A stretch of 64,000 bases of DNA from Gemmatimonadota bacterium (lineage in GTDB: Bacteria > Gemmatimonadota > Gemmatimonadetes > Palauibacterales > Palauibacteraceae). The notes below the pieces were generated by a model that searched no databases, was not told where the DNA came from, and worked only from the letters and a program-made list of their open reading frames with translations. Below are positions 42,677 through 52,689 of this stretch, in pieces. Numbering within the stretch: the stretch's first letter is position 1; each line of letters begins with the position of its first letter. A program made the translations under genes and the position numbers. The stretch covers positions 1 through 64,000 of the forward strand of contig JAJDUL010000053.1 of the NCBI GenBank assembly GCA_022826685.1, given 5' to 3'.

Positions 42677-44032
42677 ATGGAACGAGACAGACGCGAGACG
42701 TTCGGCTCCCGCTTCGGGCTTGTCGCCACGATGATCGGCGTCGCCGTCGGTCTCGGGAACGTGTGGCGCTTCCCGTACATGGTCGGCGAGTTCGGCGGGG
42801 CTCCCTTCGTGGCCTTCTACGTCCTGGCCGTCGTGCTGATCGGGGTTCCCGCGCTCATGGCGGAATGGACGCTGGGCCGGCACACCCGCCGCGGCCCGGT
42901 CGGCGCGTTCGAGTCGGGCGGTCTCCCCTTCGGCCGCGCGCTCGGCTGGATCTTCTTCGTCGGCGTCACCGCCGCCACCGGCTACTACTCGAACGCGCTT
43001 GGCTGGGTGCTGTACCACGCCCTGGCCGGGCTGCTCTCCGGCGTCGGGGTCGAGATCGACGCCGCGGCGATCCTGCCCCCGGACGAGGGGTTCTCCCTCC
43101 GCTCCTTCCTGCTGCAGTGCGCCTGCACCGGCGCCGTCCTCCTCACCTGCGCCGCAGTGCTGCGCCGCGGGCTGCGGCGCGGGATCGAGAAGGCGAGCCG
43201 CTTCATCGTTCCGGCGCTCCTCGCGGGGCTCGTGATCCTCATCGCCCGCTCTCTGACGCTGCCGGGGGCCGGAGAGGGTCTCCGCTGGTACCTGGGCGCC
43301 TTCGATCCCGGCGCGCTCACGCCGCCCGTCATGCTGGGGGCGCTCGGCCAGGCGATCTTCAGCCTCTCGCTGGGCGGCACCTTCATGGTCGTGTACGGTT
43401 CCTACCTGAACCGCGACGACCCCCTGCGCGGCAACGCCGTCTTCACCGCGGGCGGCGACCTCTGCGCCGGACTCATGGCGGGGCTCGCCATCTTCCCCGC
43501 CGTGTTCGCGTTCGGACTCGAGCCGGCGAGCGGCCCCGGTCTCCTCTTCGTCACGCTGCCCGAGGTGTTCGGCCGGATCCCTGCCGGGGCCGTGTTCGGG
43601 ACGCTCTTCTTCCTGGCCCTGTTCGGGGGCGCCTACCTGTCGGATGTGGCGGCGCTGGAAGTGCTGGTGGCCGGGGTCACCGACAACACCGGGATCGGCC
43701 GGCCGCGCGCGGTCACGCTGACGACCGTGGTCGTATTTGCCTTCGCGCTGCCCCCGATGATCAACATGAACGTGTTCACGCCCTGGGATCTGACCTTCGG
43801 GTCGGGCTTCCAGACGCTCGGCGCGCTGCTCTCCGTCGTCGCCGTGGGGTGGGCCCTCGACCGCTCCGAAGTGCTGCGGCAGCTGGCGGCGGGCGAGGCC
43901 CGGCGCTCGAGGCGGGGCGTGCCGGCGATCTGGCTCTACTACTGGCTCCGCTTCGTGATCCCCGCCGCGATCCTCGCCGTCGGCGCCTGGTGGCTCCTCA
44001 CCGACGTGCTCGGCCTCTTCGCGGGGGCGTGA
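42677..44032 (+). CDS. Sodium:neurotransmitter symporter family transporter (SNF/NSS)
   Basis: 451 residues, about eleven to twelve helices. The first helix has the sodium-site motif MIGVAVGLGNVWRFPYM, and the second GGAPFVAFY, both typical of LeuT/NSS transporters. These use the Na+ gradient to import amino acids or related compounds. The gene is divergent from the YkvI-like carrier; three carriers of amino-acid type therefore sit side by side, fitting a life on peptide and amino-acid nutrients. Confidence 0.93.
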   Translation: MERDRRETFGSRFGLVATMIGVAVGLGNVWRFPYMVGEFGGAPFVAFYVLAVVLIGVPALMAEWTLGRHTRRGPVGAFESGGLPFGRALGWIFFVGVTAATGYYSNALGWVLYHALAGLLSGVGVEIDAAAILPPDEGFSLRSFLLQCACTGAVLLTCAAVLRRGLRRGIEKASRFIVPALLAGLVILIARSLTLPGAGEGLRWYLGAFDPGALTPPVMLGALGQAIFSLSLGGTFMVVYGSYLNRDDPLRGNAVFTAGGDLCAGLMAGLAIFPAVFAFGLEPASGPGLLFVTLPEVFGRIPAGAVFGTLFFLALFGGAYLSDVAALEVLVAGVTDNTGIGRPRAVTLTTVVVFAFALPPMINMNVFTPWDLTFGSGFQTLGALLSVVAVGWALDRSEVLRQLAAGEARRSRRGVPAIWLYYWLRFVIPAAILAVGAWWLLTDVLGLFAGA

Positions 44033-44057
44033 GGCCCCAAGGGCGACGGATCCCGGT

Positions 44058-45347
44058 TCAACGTTCGTTCTCCGGGGCCCGCCCCATGGCGCGCAGGAGG
44101 TCCCAGTAGTCGATCCACGCCGCGGATCGCATGGAGAGGGCGCTGAGCCGCGCGCTCCGGAAGGCCCTCGCCGCGTCGAGCAACTCCAGGAGCGACATTT
44201 CGTTCTCTCCGTACGCCGCCGTCGCCGAGGCGAGCAGCGCCTCGGCATCCGCCAACAGGCCGTCGGCCGCCGCTTCGAGACGGGCGCGACTGGAGGCGTA
44301 ACGGTCCGAGGCCGTCAGTAGATCGTTCTCCGCCAACCGTCTCCGGAGGTCGAGGCGATGGGCGGCCGCGGCGCTCCGGGCGTCGGCTGCCTGCCGGTTT
44401 CCCCCTCCGCGATCGAACAGCGGCAGCGGGAGATCGAGGCCCAGGCTGAGTCCCTGGAATCCGCCCTCCTGCCGTCGATATCCCAAACTGACGGTCGGAT
44501 CGGGCATCCAGCCGGACCTCGCAACGGCGAGTTCGGCCTGCGCGGCGTCCAGCTCCCGGGCCGCGGCCTCCAGGTCCGGCCGCTCGAACATCGCGTCGAG
44601 CGCGGCTTCGCGAGTCACCGGAGGCGGCAGCCCTTCCAGCGTCGCGGACGGTCCGACCTCCTCGATTCCGGTCCCGGGAAAGGTCAGCGCGGCGAGGCGC
44701 CTGCGGGCGTCGCGGGACCGGAGTTCGGCCTCCGCCACATCCTGCTCGGCCTGCACCCGCTCCAGTCGCAACCGCCGCGTTTCGTAGGCGGAGATGTCCC
44801 CTTCCTCCAGGCGGATCTCCGCATCCTCGGCCACCTCCTGGATCACCGCCACGGCCTGCCGCGCCGTGAGTTCCGCGGCCTCCGCGAACCACGCGAGCGC
44901 CCAGGCTTCGCGAACCTCAAAGGCGAGCCGGGTCGAGTCGCTGCGGAAACGGGCGGTACCCGCTTCGATCGTGTGGGCGGCGGCCCGGTAGCGGGCGGCG
45001 GTCCGGCCAGGCCATTCGAGGGGCTGAAAGAGGAGCAGATTTTCCTCCCAGTACTCGTCACCATTGCGGTCGAGGTCGTCGCGCCTGGCCGAGAGCGACG
45101 GGTTGAACCACGCGCGGGACTGGCGCGCGGCTCCCGCGATCTCGGCGGCCTCGGAGCGCGCGATCCTCAGCGCGAGGCTGTTCTCGGCGAACGCCTCGAG
45201 GGCTGCCGCAAGCGAGACTCGGTGTACGGTTTCCTGACCGAGGGTCGGGCGCGGCAGAAGGAGAAGGGCGACAAGCCCCGGAAGCATGATGTAGCGGATG
45301 TTGGATTTCCTCGTCGTGATAGCCCGGATCCGGTCCAACCTCACCAA
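44058..45347 (-). CDS. TolC-family outer-membrane efflux protein
   Basis: 429 residues. A signal region (LPGLVALLLLPRPTLG) is followed by two repeats of long amphipathic helices. Typical TolC features are ALEAFAENSLALRIARSEA, a Pro-rich strand EWPGRTAARYRAA, and in the second repeat ERPDLEAAARELDAAQAEL with SLGLDLPLPLFDRGGGN. It forms the outer-membrane duct for RND or other pumps; the likely partners here are the adaptor and RND genes at 52774-57211. The start is uncertain: TTG 45347 by frame, ATG 45287 by signal-peptide length. Confidence 0.9.
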   Translation of the reverse strand: MVRLDRIRAITTRKSNIRYIMLPGLVALLLLPRPTLGQETVHRVSLAAALEAFAENSLALRIARSEAAEIAGAARQSRAWFNPSLSARRDDLDRNGDEYWEENLLLFQPLEWPGRTAARYRAAAHTIEAGTARFRSDSTRLAFEVREAWALAWFAEAAELTARQAVAVIQEVAEDAEIRLEEGDISAYETRRLRLERVQAEQDVAEAELRSRDARRRLAALTFPGTGIEEVGPSATLEGLPPPVTREAALDAMFERPDLEAAARELDAAQAELAVARSGWMPDPTVSLGYRRQEGGFQGLSLGLDLPLPLFDRGGGNRQAADARSAAAAHRLDLRRRLAENDLLTASDRYASSRARLEAAADGLLADAEALLASATAAYGENEMSLLELLDAARAFRSARLSALSMRSAAWIDYWDLLRAMGRAPENER

Positions 45348-45500
45348 TCGCGGCGCCGCACAGCAAGGGCGCCCGACGTGACGAGTGACCTCGCGGGTCG
45401 GTTCGACGTCAGTCTATCGTGCCGCCGCATCTGAAGTCCGTCACCGGCGCGCAGTCTTCCGTGGGGAAAACTCGTTCACGGGCGCTCTTCGGAGGTCGCC

Positions 45501-46607
45501 ATGAATCAACGGAGCGAACGCTCCCGCTGCCTCGTCACGGCGCCGCTGGGCGGCGCGACGCTGCGGATCGGCGTCCTGCTCGGCGCGCTCCAGTTCACGG
45601 TGGGTTCCGGCGGGCTGGCGGGACAGGAGGCGGAGGACTGCAGCGCCGGCGTGCCCCTGGGGGTCGCCGTCGTGGACGAGTCCGGCTCGGTTCCGATTCC
45701 ATTCGCGACCGTGATCCTGACGTCGGAAGACGCGGATGCGTTGAGCGGGCCGATGCGCGGGCAGGCCGGATCCGACGGCCGACTCGTTTTCTGCGTCCCC
45801 GATGGCGTCGTCCACGCCACGCTGTCGACGGAGTTCGGGGACGCCTCCAGCGACGACACCGAAGTCAACGTGAGGTTCGCAGCAGCGCGGGACGTGGTCC
45901 TCAGGCTTCGCGTCGCTTCGGTCGAGAACGGGCGTCTCCTGGGCACCGTGACGGACGCGCTCAGCAACGCCCCGGTGACTGCGGCCGCGGTGTCCCTGCG
46001 GGGCCGTCCCCAGGAAGTTCAGACGGACCGGCAGGGCGGGTTCATCCTCAGCGAGGTGCCGGTGGGCGTGTACGAATTGTCCGTGCGACATCTCGGGTAC
46101 GCCCCGTTGCGCCACATGGTCAATGTCGCCCGCGGCGCCACCACGGACGTCCAGATCGGCCTCGTCCCGGCGCCGCTCGAGATGGAACCGCTCGTGGCGA
46201 CGGCCGTGCGGCTGCGCCGGCTGGAGATCAAGGGCTTCTACGAGCGGAAACACTGGGGCGAACTCCTCGGCCTCGGTGCGTTCTACACCGTGGCCGATAT
46301 CGAACGTCGCAACCCCCGAATCATATCCGACATGATCATGGAGGAAACGTCGATCCAACGGGTCTGTGGTCTCGGGTCGCGCACCTGCAAGCTGTACACG
46401 ACGCGGCTGGCCACCGGTTTCGGCTCGCGTTGCCTCATGAAGATCTACCTCGATGGCATCCTCATCAGCGAGGAAGGCGAGGCCGACCTGTGGGTGTCGC
46501 CCGTTGAAATCGCAGGCGTCGAGGTGTTCAAGGGTGCGGCGTCGTTGCCGGCCGAGTTCGCGGGGCCCGGCTCGCGGTGCGGCGTGGTCGCGATCTGGAC
46601 GAAGTAG
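45501..46607 (+). CDS. Carboxypeptidase-regulatory-like plus TonB-plug protein (no barrel)
   Basis: 368 residues. After a signal peptide come two CarboxypepD_reg-like beta sandwiches (about 50-135; 150-230, GRLLGTVTDALSNAPV), then a TonB-dependent-receptor plug-like domain (about 260-365, YTVADIERRNPRIISDMI, VEVFKGAASLPAEF). The 22-strand barrel that normally follows is absent and the gene ends cleanly, so this is not a truncation within a longer frame. Four cysteines in the plug could form disulphides. Such proteins are frequent in Bacteroidota and Gemmatimonadota; their role is unknown. ATG 45501 follows GGAGG. Confidence 0.8.
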   Translation: MNQRSERSRCLVTAPLGGATLRIGVLLGALQFTVGSGGLAGQEAEDCSAGVPLGVAVVDESGSVPIPFATVILTSEDADALSGPMRGQAGSDGRLVFCVPDGVVHATLSTEFGDASSDDTEVNVRFAAARDVVLRLRVASVENGRLLGTVTDALSNAPVTAAAVSLRGRPQEVQTDRQGGFILSEVPVGVYELSVRHLGYAPLRHMVNVARGATTDVQIGLVPAPLEMEPLVATAVRLRRLEIKGFYERKHWGELLGLGAFYTVADIERRNPRIISDMIMEETSIQRVCGLGSRTCKLYTTRLATGFGSRCLMKIYLDGILISEEGEADLWVSPVEIAGVEVFKGAASLPAEFAGPGSRCGVVAIWTK

Positions 46608-46712
46608 GCGGTCGGGCCGGTCGCAGCGTCCCGGCATCAGTCGCCGCGCGCAGTACGCCGCCACGGATCCCACCGTCCGAAATCCGGGCGAGATCGCGCC
46701 CACGCATTTCCG

Positions 46713-48134
46713 TCATCGGTCGGCGCCCTCCTCCAGCATGGCGTCCAGCGCGGTTCGGTCGAACCATTCGCCCCGCCGCACGACGCCCGCGATGCGTCGC
46801 GTGCTGCCGATCGCCTGCAACGGATTGCCCTCCAGCAGCACGAGGTCGGCCGGACTGCCCGCCACCACCATGCCGGCACCCTCCTCCCGTCCGAGGAAGC
46901 GGGCCGGGTTGACCGTGGCGCTCCGCAGCGCCTCGTACGGTGAGAGACCCGCGGCGACGAGTTCCTCCAGTTCCCGATGGAGGGCGAAACCCAACGGCGG
47001 CGTGTCCGTGCCGGCCATCACGGAGGCGCCGGCGGCCACAAGGGCGCGGATCAGGGAGTCCGCCACCGCGAAACCATCCATCGCGGCCTCGAAGTCGCCC
47101 GCCGTGAAGTTGCTCATCCAGGGGATCGACATGCGCTCGGTGTAGAAGCGGCGCATGTCATCGGTCATGTGCGATGCCTCTTCCGTGGCGAGATAGGCGT
47201 CGACCAGGCGGTCCGGCTTGTGGATCATGCGGACCGAGAGCGTCGGTACGTTCCACGAACCGGCCTCCACGGTACGCTGCGCGAGCGCCGGGATGCGCGA
47301 GAGGTCCCCGTATGCCCAGGCGAGTGTTCGCGATCGCAGGTCGGGGCCGGGTTGGGCCGGCGCGTCGTCGGGCACGAGGTGCCAGATGTAGCCACGAAGG
47401 TGTTCGATGCTGGCCTGACCGGCCGCGAAGGCACCATCGAGCCCCACCTCGAACGGAATGTGCCCCGCCACGGGGATGCCGAGTCCGCGCGCCTCGGCGA
47501 CGATGCCGCGGTAGGCCGCGGCAGGCACGTTGTTGTAGACCTTGATGAAGTCGTATCCGGCCGCGTGCTGCTCCCGCACGACACGGGCGCCGTCGAGGCT
47601 GTCGCGCACGATTGCGCGCCCTGCCGTGTCGATGACGGCGGCGAACTCCGGTGGCGGCAACCCCTCGACGATGGGGCCCGCCGTGCGGATGTCCGGTCCC
47701 GCCAGTTCGCCGCTGCGGACGCTGTCGCGGAAGTCGAGCGTATGCGGGCCGCCCGAGAGGATGCGCACGCCGGTCACGCCTGTGGCCAGGAACCGCGCGA
47801 GCGCCCATGCCTCCCGGAAGTGGACGTGCATGTCGTTGAGCCCCGGGATGAGGAAGCGACCGCCGGCATCGACTCGCATGGCGTCCTCGGGGACATTCGC
47901 GGCGGCCGACGACTCGACCGCGAGCACGCGTCCGCCGCCGATCAGGACGGTCATGCCGGGGAGGACGCGCTCGCCGTCCATCGGGATGACCGAGACGCCC
48001 TCTATCGCCAGCGTCACCCGCGCGGGAGCCGATCCGGCGTCGGGGCTGCAGGCCAGGAGCGACGCCAGCACCGGAAACCCCACGGCCAGGGATACGTGGC
48101 GGCGGAGCATCATGGCCGCGACCGGAACGCTCAT
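46713..48134 (-). CDS. Secreted amidohydrolase lipoprotein (imidazolonepropionase-like)
   Basis: 473 residues. The signal ends in a lipobox (LASLLAC). Metal-binding residues follow the amidohydrolase order: NDMHVHF, the barrel lysine in YDFIKVYN, AGHIPF, IEHLRG and the late GTDTPP. The C-terminal GMVVAGSPADLVLLEGNPL is the family's closing strand. Relatives include Xaa-Pro dipeptidases and imidazolonepropionase; extracellular members probably hydrolyse peptides or lactams. ATG 48134 follows GGAG at 5 nt; the open frame reaches 48269 with no ribosome site. Confidence 0.87.
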   Translation of the reverse strand: MSVPVAAMMLRRHVSLAVGFPVLASLLACSPDAGSAPARVTLAIEGVSVIPMDGERVLPGMTVLIGGGRVLAVESSAAANVPEDAMRVDAGGRFLIPGLNDMHVHFREAWALARFLATGVTGVRILSGGPHTLDFRDSVRSGELAGPDIRTAGPIVEGLPPPEFAAVIDTAGRAIVRDSLDGARVVREQHAAGYDFIKVYNNVPAAAYRGIVAEARGLGIPVAGHIPFEVGLDGAFAAGQASIEHLRGYIWHLVPDDAPAQPGPDLRSRTLAWAYGDLSRIPALAQRTVEAGSWNVPTLSVRMIHKPDRLVDAYLATEEASHMTDDMRRFYTERMSIPWMSNFTAGDFEAAMDGFAVADSLIRALVAAGASVMAGTDTPPLGFALHRELEELVAAGLSPYEALRSATVNPARFLGREEGAGMVVAGSPADLVLLEGNPLQAIGSTRRIAGVVRRGEWFDRTALDAMLEEGADR

Positions 48135-48295
48135 CTGTCTCCATCTGCTGCTGACGGCCAGAATCGAATGCCGATTCACACTACGTGATGTTCGGAGAGG
48201 GGTCACGCCCCGATGAGATGCCGCGCACCTGTCGAGCGCGTCGGCGTTCGTCCGCCGCTGATGCTCCACCCGCGGGTCGACGCTAGATTGGACCT

Positions 48296-50710
48296 ATGCA
48301 CCCGCACGAACTGACGCCCGCACAGCACGCGGCCGCCGACAACCCGGACGGGCTCCCCGGGCTCGCCGGCGCCGAATTCACGGCGCTGGGCCGCCGCGCG
48401 CGCCGGGTCGAGGGGCTCCGCAAGTCGACCGGCCGCGAGATCTACACGGACGACATCGTCCTGCCGGGGATGCTGCACGGGAAGATCCTCCGATCCACCG
48501 AGGCGCACGCCCGGATCGTCTCCATCGACACGGCCGAAGCCGAGGCCCTCGAAGGCGTGCACGGCGTCATCACCGGGCGGGACCTGCCGACGCCCTACGG
48601 GATCATCCCCTGGACCCGCGACGAGCACGCCCTCTGCGTCGACAAGGTGCGCTTCATCGGCGACGCGGTGGCGGCGGTGGCGGCCGTCGACGAGGATACG
48701 GCGAACGCGGCGCTCGAGCGGATCCACGTCGAGTACGCGCCGCTTCCCGTCTATCTCTCGCCCGAGGAGTCGCTGACGCCCGAGGCCGCCGCGGAGCCCA
48801 TCCATGCGCCGCGCAAGCCGGGGGCGAACGGCAACGTCCTCAAGCACGTCCACCTCGAGTTCGGGGATGTGGATGCGCAGATGGCGGAGGCGGACATCAC
48901 CATCGAGGGGGAGTACTTCTTCCACGGGACGACGCACACGCCGATCGAACCCCACTGCGCGATCTCGCGACTCAACCCGGATGGCGTGCTCGAGGTCTGG
49001 TCCTCGACGCAGGTCCCGCACTACCTGCAGCGCGAGCTGGCGCGGGTGCTCGACCACGACGTGGCGAAGGTACGGGTCGCGCAGCCGGCCGTGGGCGGGG
49101 CCTTCGGCGGCAAGTCCGAGCCGTTCGATCTCGAGTTCTGCGTCGCGCTCCTCGCGATGCGGACCGGCCGTCCGGTGAAGATCCTCTACACGCGCGAAGA
49201 ACTCTTCTATTCGCACCGCGGCCGCCACCCCATGCGCATGAAGTACCGGCTCGGCGCCTCGCGCGGCGGGAAGCTCAGGGCACTCGACGCCCACACGATC
49301 CTTGACGGCGGCGCCTATGCCTCGTTCGGCCTCGTGACCACGTACTACTCGGGACAGCTCCTCACCGCGCCCTGCCATATCGAGTCCTACCGCTTCGACT
49401 CGACGCGCGTGTACACGAACGTCGCCCCGTGCGGCCCCAAGCGCGGCCACGGCTCCGTGCAGCCGCGCTTCGCGTACGAGATCTCGCTCGACAAGCTGGC
49501 CGGGAAGCTCGGCCTCGACCCGTTCGAACTCCGCCGCCGCAACTTCATGGGCACGGGACGGACGGTGAACGAGTTCAAGGTCCGGTCGAACGGCTTCCTG
49601 GAGTGTCTGGAGGCGGTGGAGCGGGCCAGCGACTGGAAGACGCGCTACCGGCGGCTACCGACAGGTCGCGGCCTCGGGATGGCCGCCTCCTCCTACATCT
49701 CCGGCACGAACTACCCCATCTATCCGAACGAGATGCCCCAGGCCGCGGTGCAGGTGCAGGTCGAGCGCTCCGGCCGGGTGGCGATCCTGCACGGCGCCTC
49801 GGAGATCGGGCAAGGTTCCGATTCCACCATGGCGTACATCGCGTGCGAGGAACTCGGCGTCCCACTCGAATACGTACGCGTCTTCTCCGCCGACACGGAC
49901 CTCACGCCGGTGGACCTGGGGGCCTACTCCTCGCGCGAGACCGTGATGGTGGGGAACGCCTGTCTCGACGCCTGCCGCGCGCTTCGAGCGCAGGTGACGG
50001 AGGCGGTCGGCGAAGTCTGGGGCGTGGCGGCCGGCCGGGTGCGTCTGGCGCGCGGCTGGGCCTTCGACGTCGACGCCCCGGAGGACGGCGACCGCCGCAT
50101 CCCCATCTCGGAGGCGTTCAACATCGCCGAGGCGAAGTTCGGCCTGCTGGGCGCCGTCGGCTCCTACGACACGCCGAAGGATGTCCACGGCGACTACCGC
50201 GGCGGCACGATCGGATCGTCGCCCGCCTATTCCTTCACGGCGCACGTGGCCGAAGTCGAGGTCGAGGGGGACACGGGGGTCGTCGACGTCAAGAACATCT
50301 GGGTGGCGCACGACTGCGGACGCGCGCTCAACCCCGTGCTCGTCGAAGGCCAGATCGAGGGCTCTGCCTACATGGGCTTCGCCGAGGCGATCTTCGAGGA
50401 GCAGCTCTTCCGCGAGGGAGAGGTCGAAGGCGGCCTGCACACGTCGCCGTCGCTGCTGGACTACCGGATTCCCACCTCCATGGACTGCCCCGAGTTCGAG
50501 GCGCTCATCGTCGAGTCGGTGGATCCGGAAGGCCCCTACGGCGCGAAGGAGGCGGGGGAGGGTCCGCTCCACCCATCGCTCCCCGCGATCGCGAACGCGA
50601 TATACGACGCGGTGGGAGTGAGGATCGACGAACTCCCCTTCACGCCGCAGCGCGTATGGAGAGCCCTGCGCGCGCACGCCGCCGCCGCGAGCCGCGAGGA
50701 CGTCGCCTGA
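48296..50710 (+). CDS. Molybdopterin-binding large subunit of a cytosolic molybdenum hydroxylase
   Basis: 804 residues of the xanthine dehydrogenase family, closest in style to the alpha subunit of 4-hydroxybenzoyl-CoA reductase: HTPIEPHCA, VGGAFGGKSEPFDLE, PKRGHGSVQPRFAYE and the catalytic glutamate in KEAGEGPLHPSLP (about E755). No signal peptide. There is no small or FAD subunit next to it; the free 2Fe-2S subunit at 32925 is the only candidate in the window. A -10-like TAGATT ends 7 nt before the ATG and no Shine-Dalgarno is visible, so the mRNA could be leaderless. Confidence 0.9.
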   Translation: MHPHELTPAQHAAADNPDGLPGLAGAEFTALGRRARRVEGLRKSTGREIYTDDIVLPGMLHGKILRSTEAHARIVSIDTAEAEALEGVHGVITGRDLPTPYGIIPWTRDEHALCVDKVRFIGDAVAAVAAVDEDTANAALERIHVEYAPLPVYLSPEESLTPEAAAEPIHAPRKPGANGNVLKHVHLEFGDVDAQMAEADITIEGEYFFHGTTHTPIEPHCAISRLNPDGVLEVWSSTQVPHYLQRELARVLDHDVAKVRVAQPAVGGAFGGKSEPFDLEFCVALLAMRTGRPVKILYTREELFYSHRGRHPMRMKYRLGASRGGKLRALDAHTILDGGAYASFGLVTTYYSGQLLTAPCHIESYRFDSTRVYTNVAPCGPKRGHGSVQPRFAYEISLDKLAGKLGLDPFELRRRNFMGTGRTVNEFKVRSNGFLECLEAVERASDWKTRYRRLPTGRGLGMAASSYISGTNYPIYPNEMPQAAVQVQVERSGRVAILHGASEIGQGSDSTMAYIACEELGVPLEYVRVFSADTDLTPVDLGAYSSRETVMVGNACLDACRALRAQVTEAVGEVWGVAAGRVRLARGWAFDVDAPEDGDRRIPISEAFNIAEAKFGLLGAVGSYDTPKDVHGDYRGGTIGSSPAYSFTAHVAEVEVEGDTGVVDVKNIWVAHDCGRALNPVLVEGQIEGSAYMGFAEAIFEEQLFREGEVEGGLHTSPSLLDYRIPTSMDCPEFEALIVESVDPEGPYGAKEAGEGPLHPSLPAIANAIYDAVGVRIDELPFTPQRVWRALRAHAAAASREDVA

Positions 50711-50732
50711 ACCCCTCGTGCATCCCGCCGGA

Positions 50733-51152
50733 ATGAAGCAGTTCGTCCGACAACTCGGCGTCGAGACGCGGGGGAAGGGCCTGTATGAGATCACCCGCCC
50801 CGTCCTCGAATGGGCGGCCGGGCTCGAGATCGAGACGGGCATGCTCACCGTCTACATCCGCCACACGTCGGCGTCTCTGACGATCCAGGAGAACGCGGAC
50901 CCGGACGTCCTCCACGACCTCTCGAACTTCTTCGCCCGTCTCGTTCCGGAAGGCGACCGCCACTACCGGCACACCATGGAGGGACCGGATGACATGCCGG
51001 CGCACATCCGGTCGGCTCTGACCCAGACGCACCTGGCCGTCCCGGTGCTCGACGGAGCGCCGGCCCTCGGAACCTGGCAGGGGCTCTTCCTCTTCGAGCA
51101 TCGGAGCCGGCCCCACCGGCGAACGGTCGTGCTGCATATCCTCGGCGAATAG
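50733..51152 (+). CDS. YjbQ family protein (UPF0047)
   Basis: 139 residues, the normal size. The start (MKQFVRQLGVETRGKGLYEI) and the conserved IRHTSASLTIQENADPDV and HRSRPHRRTVVLH segments are diagnostic. YjbQ proteins have weak thiamine-phosphate synthase activity and bind a metal with three histidines; the true role is unsettled. It begins 22 nt after the molybdenum subunit gene and is probably co-transcribed. ATG 50733 is preferred over GTG 50718. Confidence 0.93.
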   Translation: MKQFVRQLGVETRGKGLYEITRPVLEWAAGLEIETGMLTVYIRHTSASLTIQENADPDVLHDLSNFFARLVPEGDRHYRHTMEGPDDMPAHIRSALTQTHLAVPVLDGAPALGTWQGLFLFEHRSRPHRRTVVLHILGE

Positions 51153-51154
51153 AC

Positions 51155-52657
51155 GTGCGTGAGGCGGGACGGATCGCGCGAAGGCCCGGCTTCCGGGCAA
51201 TCGCGGTGCTGGCCGCCGCCACGGCCGCGGCGTGCGGCGACGGGAGCATGGAACTTCCGCTGACGCGGCCCCCGATGGTCATCGGCGCCGTGGCCGACTT
51301 CGACCTGGCCGTAGGGGACACGGCGACGGTGGAGGCCTCCGGCTACTTCCGCGATCCCGACGGGGACGTTCTCTCTTTCGAGACGAGGTCGTCCGCCGAG
51401 GAGGTCGCGGTCGCCGACGTCTCGGGGAGCACGGTCCGCATCGTCGCGCTGGCGCCGGGTACGTCGACCGTGGCGATCACGGCGCGCGACCCGGAAGGGC
51501 GAGCTGCCGCGCTGCGCTTCGAGGTTACGGTGCCGAATCGGGCGCCCGTGTCCATGGGCGAGATCCCGGAGCTCAGGTTGGCCGCGGCGGATACGACACG
51601 GATCGATGTATCGGGCTACTTCGCCGACCCGGACGGGGAAGCGCTCAGCTATGGCGTGGCCTCTTCGGACAGCGGGGTGGCGGCCGTCGCCGCCCGGGGC
51701 GACACGATGCGGGTGATCGGCGTCGCTGCGGGTACCGCGACCGTGACGGTGACGGCGCGCGACGCGGGAGGCCTTTCGGCCGAAAGCTCCTTCACCGTGC
51801 ACGTCCGGGCATCAGGGGGCGGCTTCGACATCGTGCTCGACTTCGACACCACGGCGACCGAGCCGCGGCGGGCCGCGGTCCTCGCGGCGGCGGAACTCTG
51901 GATGTCGGTGCTGGCCGATACGGAGCTGCCGGCCGTGACGGTCGACGACCACATCGAGTGCTACGGCGCGAACACAACCGAGCCGGTGGGGACCGTCGAT
52001 GATCTGCTGGTTCTCGTCGAGTTCCGGGACATCGACGGTCCGGGCCGCACGCTCGCCCAGGCCGGCGTGTGCCGTCTGCGCGAAGGGTCGATGCTGCCGT
52101 TCGCCGGCGTGACGTTCTTCGACGTGTCGGACTTCGACGGCCTCATCGACTCCGGCGATGCGACGGAACTCGCCGTTCACGAAATCGCGCACGCGCTCGG
52201 GTTCGGCCTGCTGTGGCGCCCTCTCGGCCTCCTCCGGGATCCCGCCCTGGGCGTGGGAGCGATCGATGCACACTTCGTCGGTCCCCTGGCCATCGCCGCC
52301 TTCGACGCGGCGGGCGGCACGGACTACGCGGACGGGGCGAAGGTCCCCGTCGAGAACCTTGGCGGAGCCGGGAGCGCGAACCTCCATTGGCGGGGGTCCG
52401 TCTTCGGCGGCGAACTCATGAGGCCGCTCCTCCGGCTCGGCGTGCCGGAGACCTTCAGCGCGATCACGATCCAGTCGATGGCCGATCTGGGTTACATTGT
52501 CGACGTGAGCCTGGCGGAGCCGTACACGCTTCCCGGCGCCGGCGACGCGGACGAGAAACCCGGCCGCGTGGTCGACCTGGGCGACGACGTCCTCAGGGGC
52601 CCGGTGCAGGTCGTCGACCTGCGGGGACGCGTGACGCGGGTGCTGCATAATCGCTAA
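51155..52657 (+). CDS. Secreted metzincin-like metalloprotease with two Ig-like domains
   Basis: 500 residues. A signal peptide ends at AAACGD, a possible lipid anchor. Two Ig/cadherin-like repeats follow (about 40-125, 130-218; both have the GYFxDPDG signature). The C-terminal domain has the zinc motif AVHEIAHALGFG (HExxH with later H), a third histidine in NLHWRG, and the ITIQSMADLGY Met-turn, as in leishmanolysin-like bacterial proteases. It would cut proteins outside the cell. GTG 51155 starts 2 nt after yjbQ, so they share a transcript. Confidence 0.82.
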   Translation: MREAGRIARRPGFRAIAVLAAATAAACGDGSMELPLTRPPMVIGAVADFDLAVGDTATVEASGYFRDPDGDVLSFETRSSAEEVAVADVSGSTVRIVALAPGTSTVAITARDPEGRAAALRFEVTVPNRAPVSMGEIPELRLAAADTTRIDVSGYFADPDGEALSYGVASSDSGVAAVAARGDTMRVIGVAAGTATVTVTARDAGGLSAESSFTVHVRASGGGFDIVLDFDTTATEPRRAAVLAAAELWMSVLADTELPAVTVDDHIECYGANTTEPVGTVDDLLVLVEFRDIDGPGRTLAQAGVCRLREGSMLPFAGVTFFDVSDFDGLIDSGDATELAVHEIAHALGFGLLWRPLGLLRDPALGVGAIDAHFVGPLAIAAFDAAGGTDYADGAKVPVENLGGAGSANLHWRGSVFGGELMRPLLRLGVPETFSAITIQSMADLGYIVDVSLAEPYTLPGAGDADEKPGRVVDLGDDVLRGPVQVVDLRGRVTRVLHNR

Positions 52658-52689
52658 CCCGTTCCGCCGTCGACCGTTTCCCGGGCCCG

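Noticed and set aside
41447-44248. 933-codon minus-strand frame across two transporter genes
   Set aside because: Crosses the YkvI-like gene in another phase and lies antisense to the SNF gene; translation is charged low complexity.
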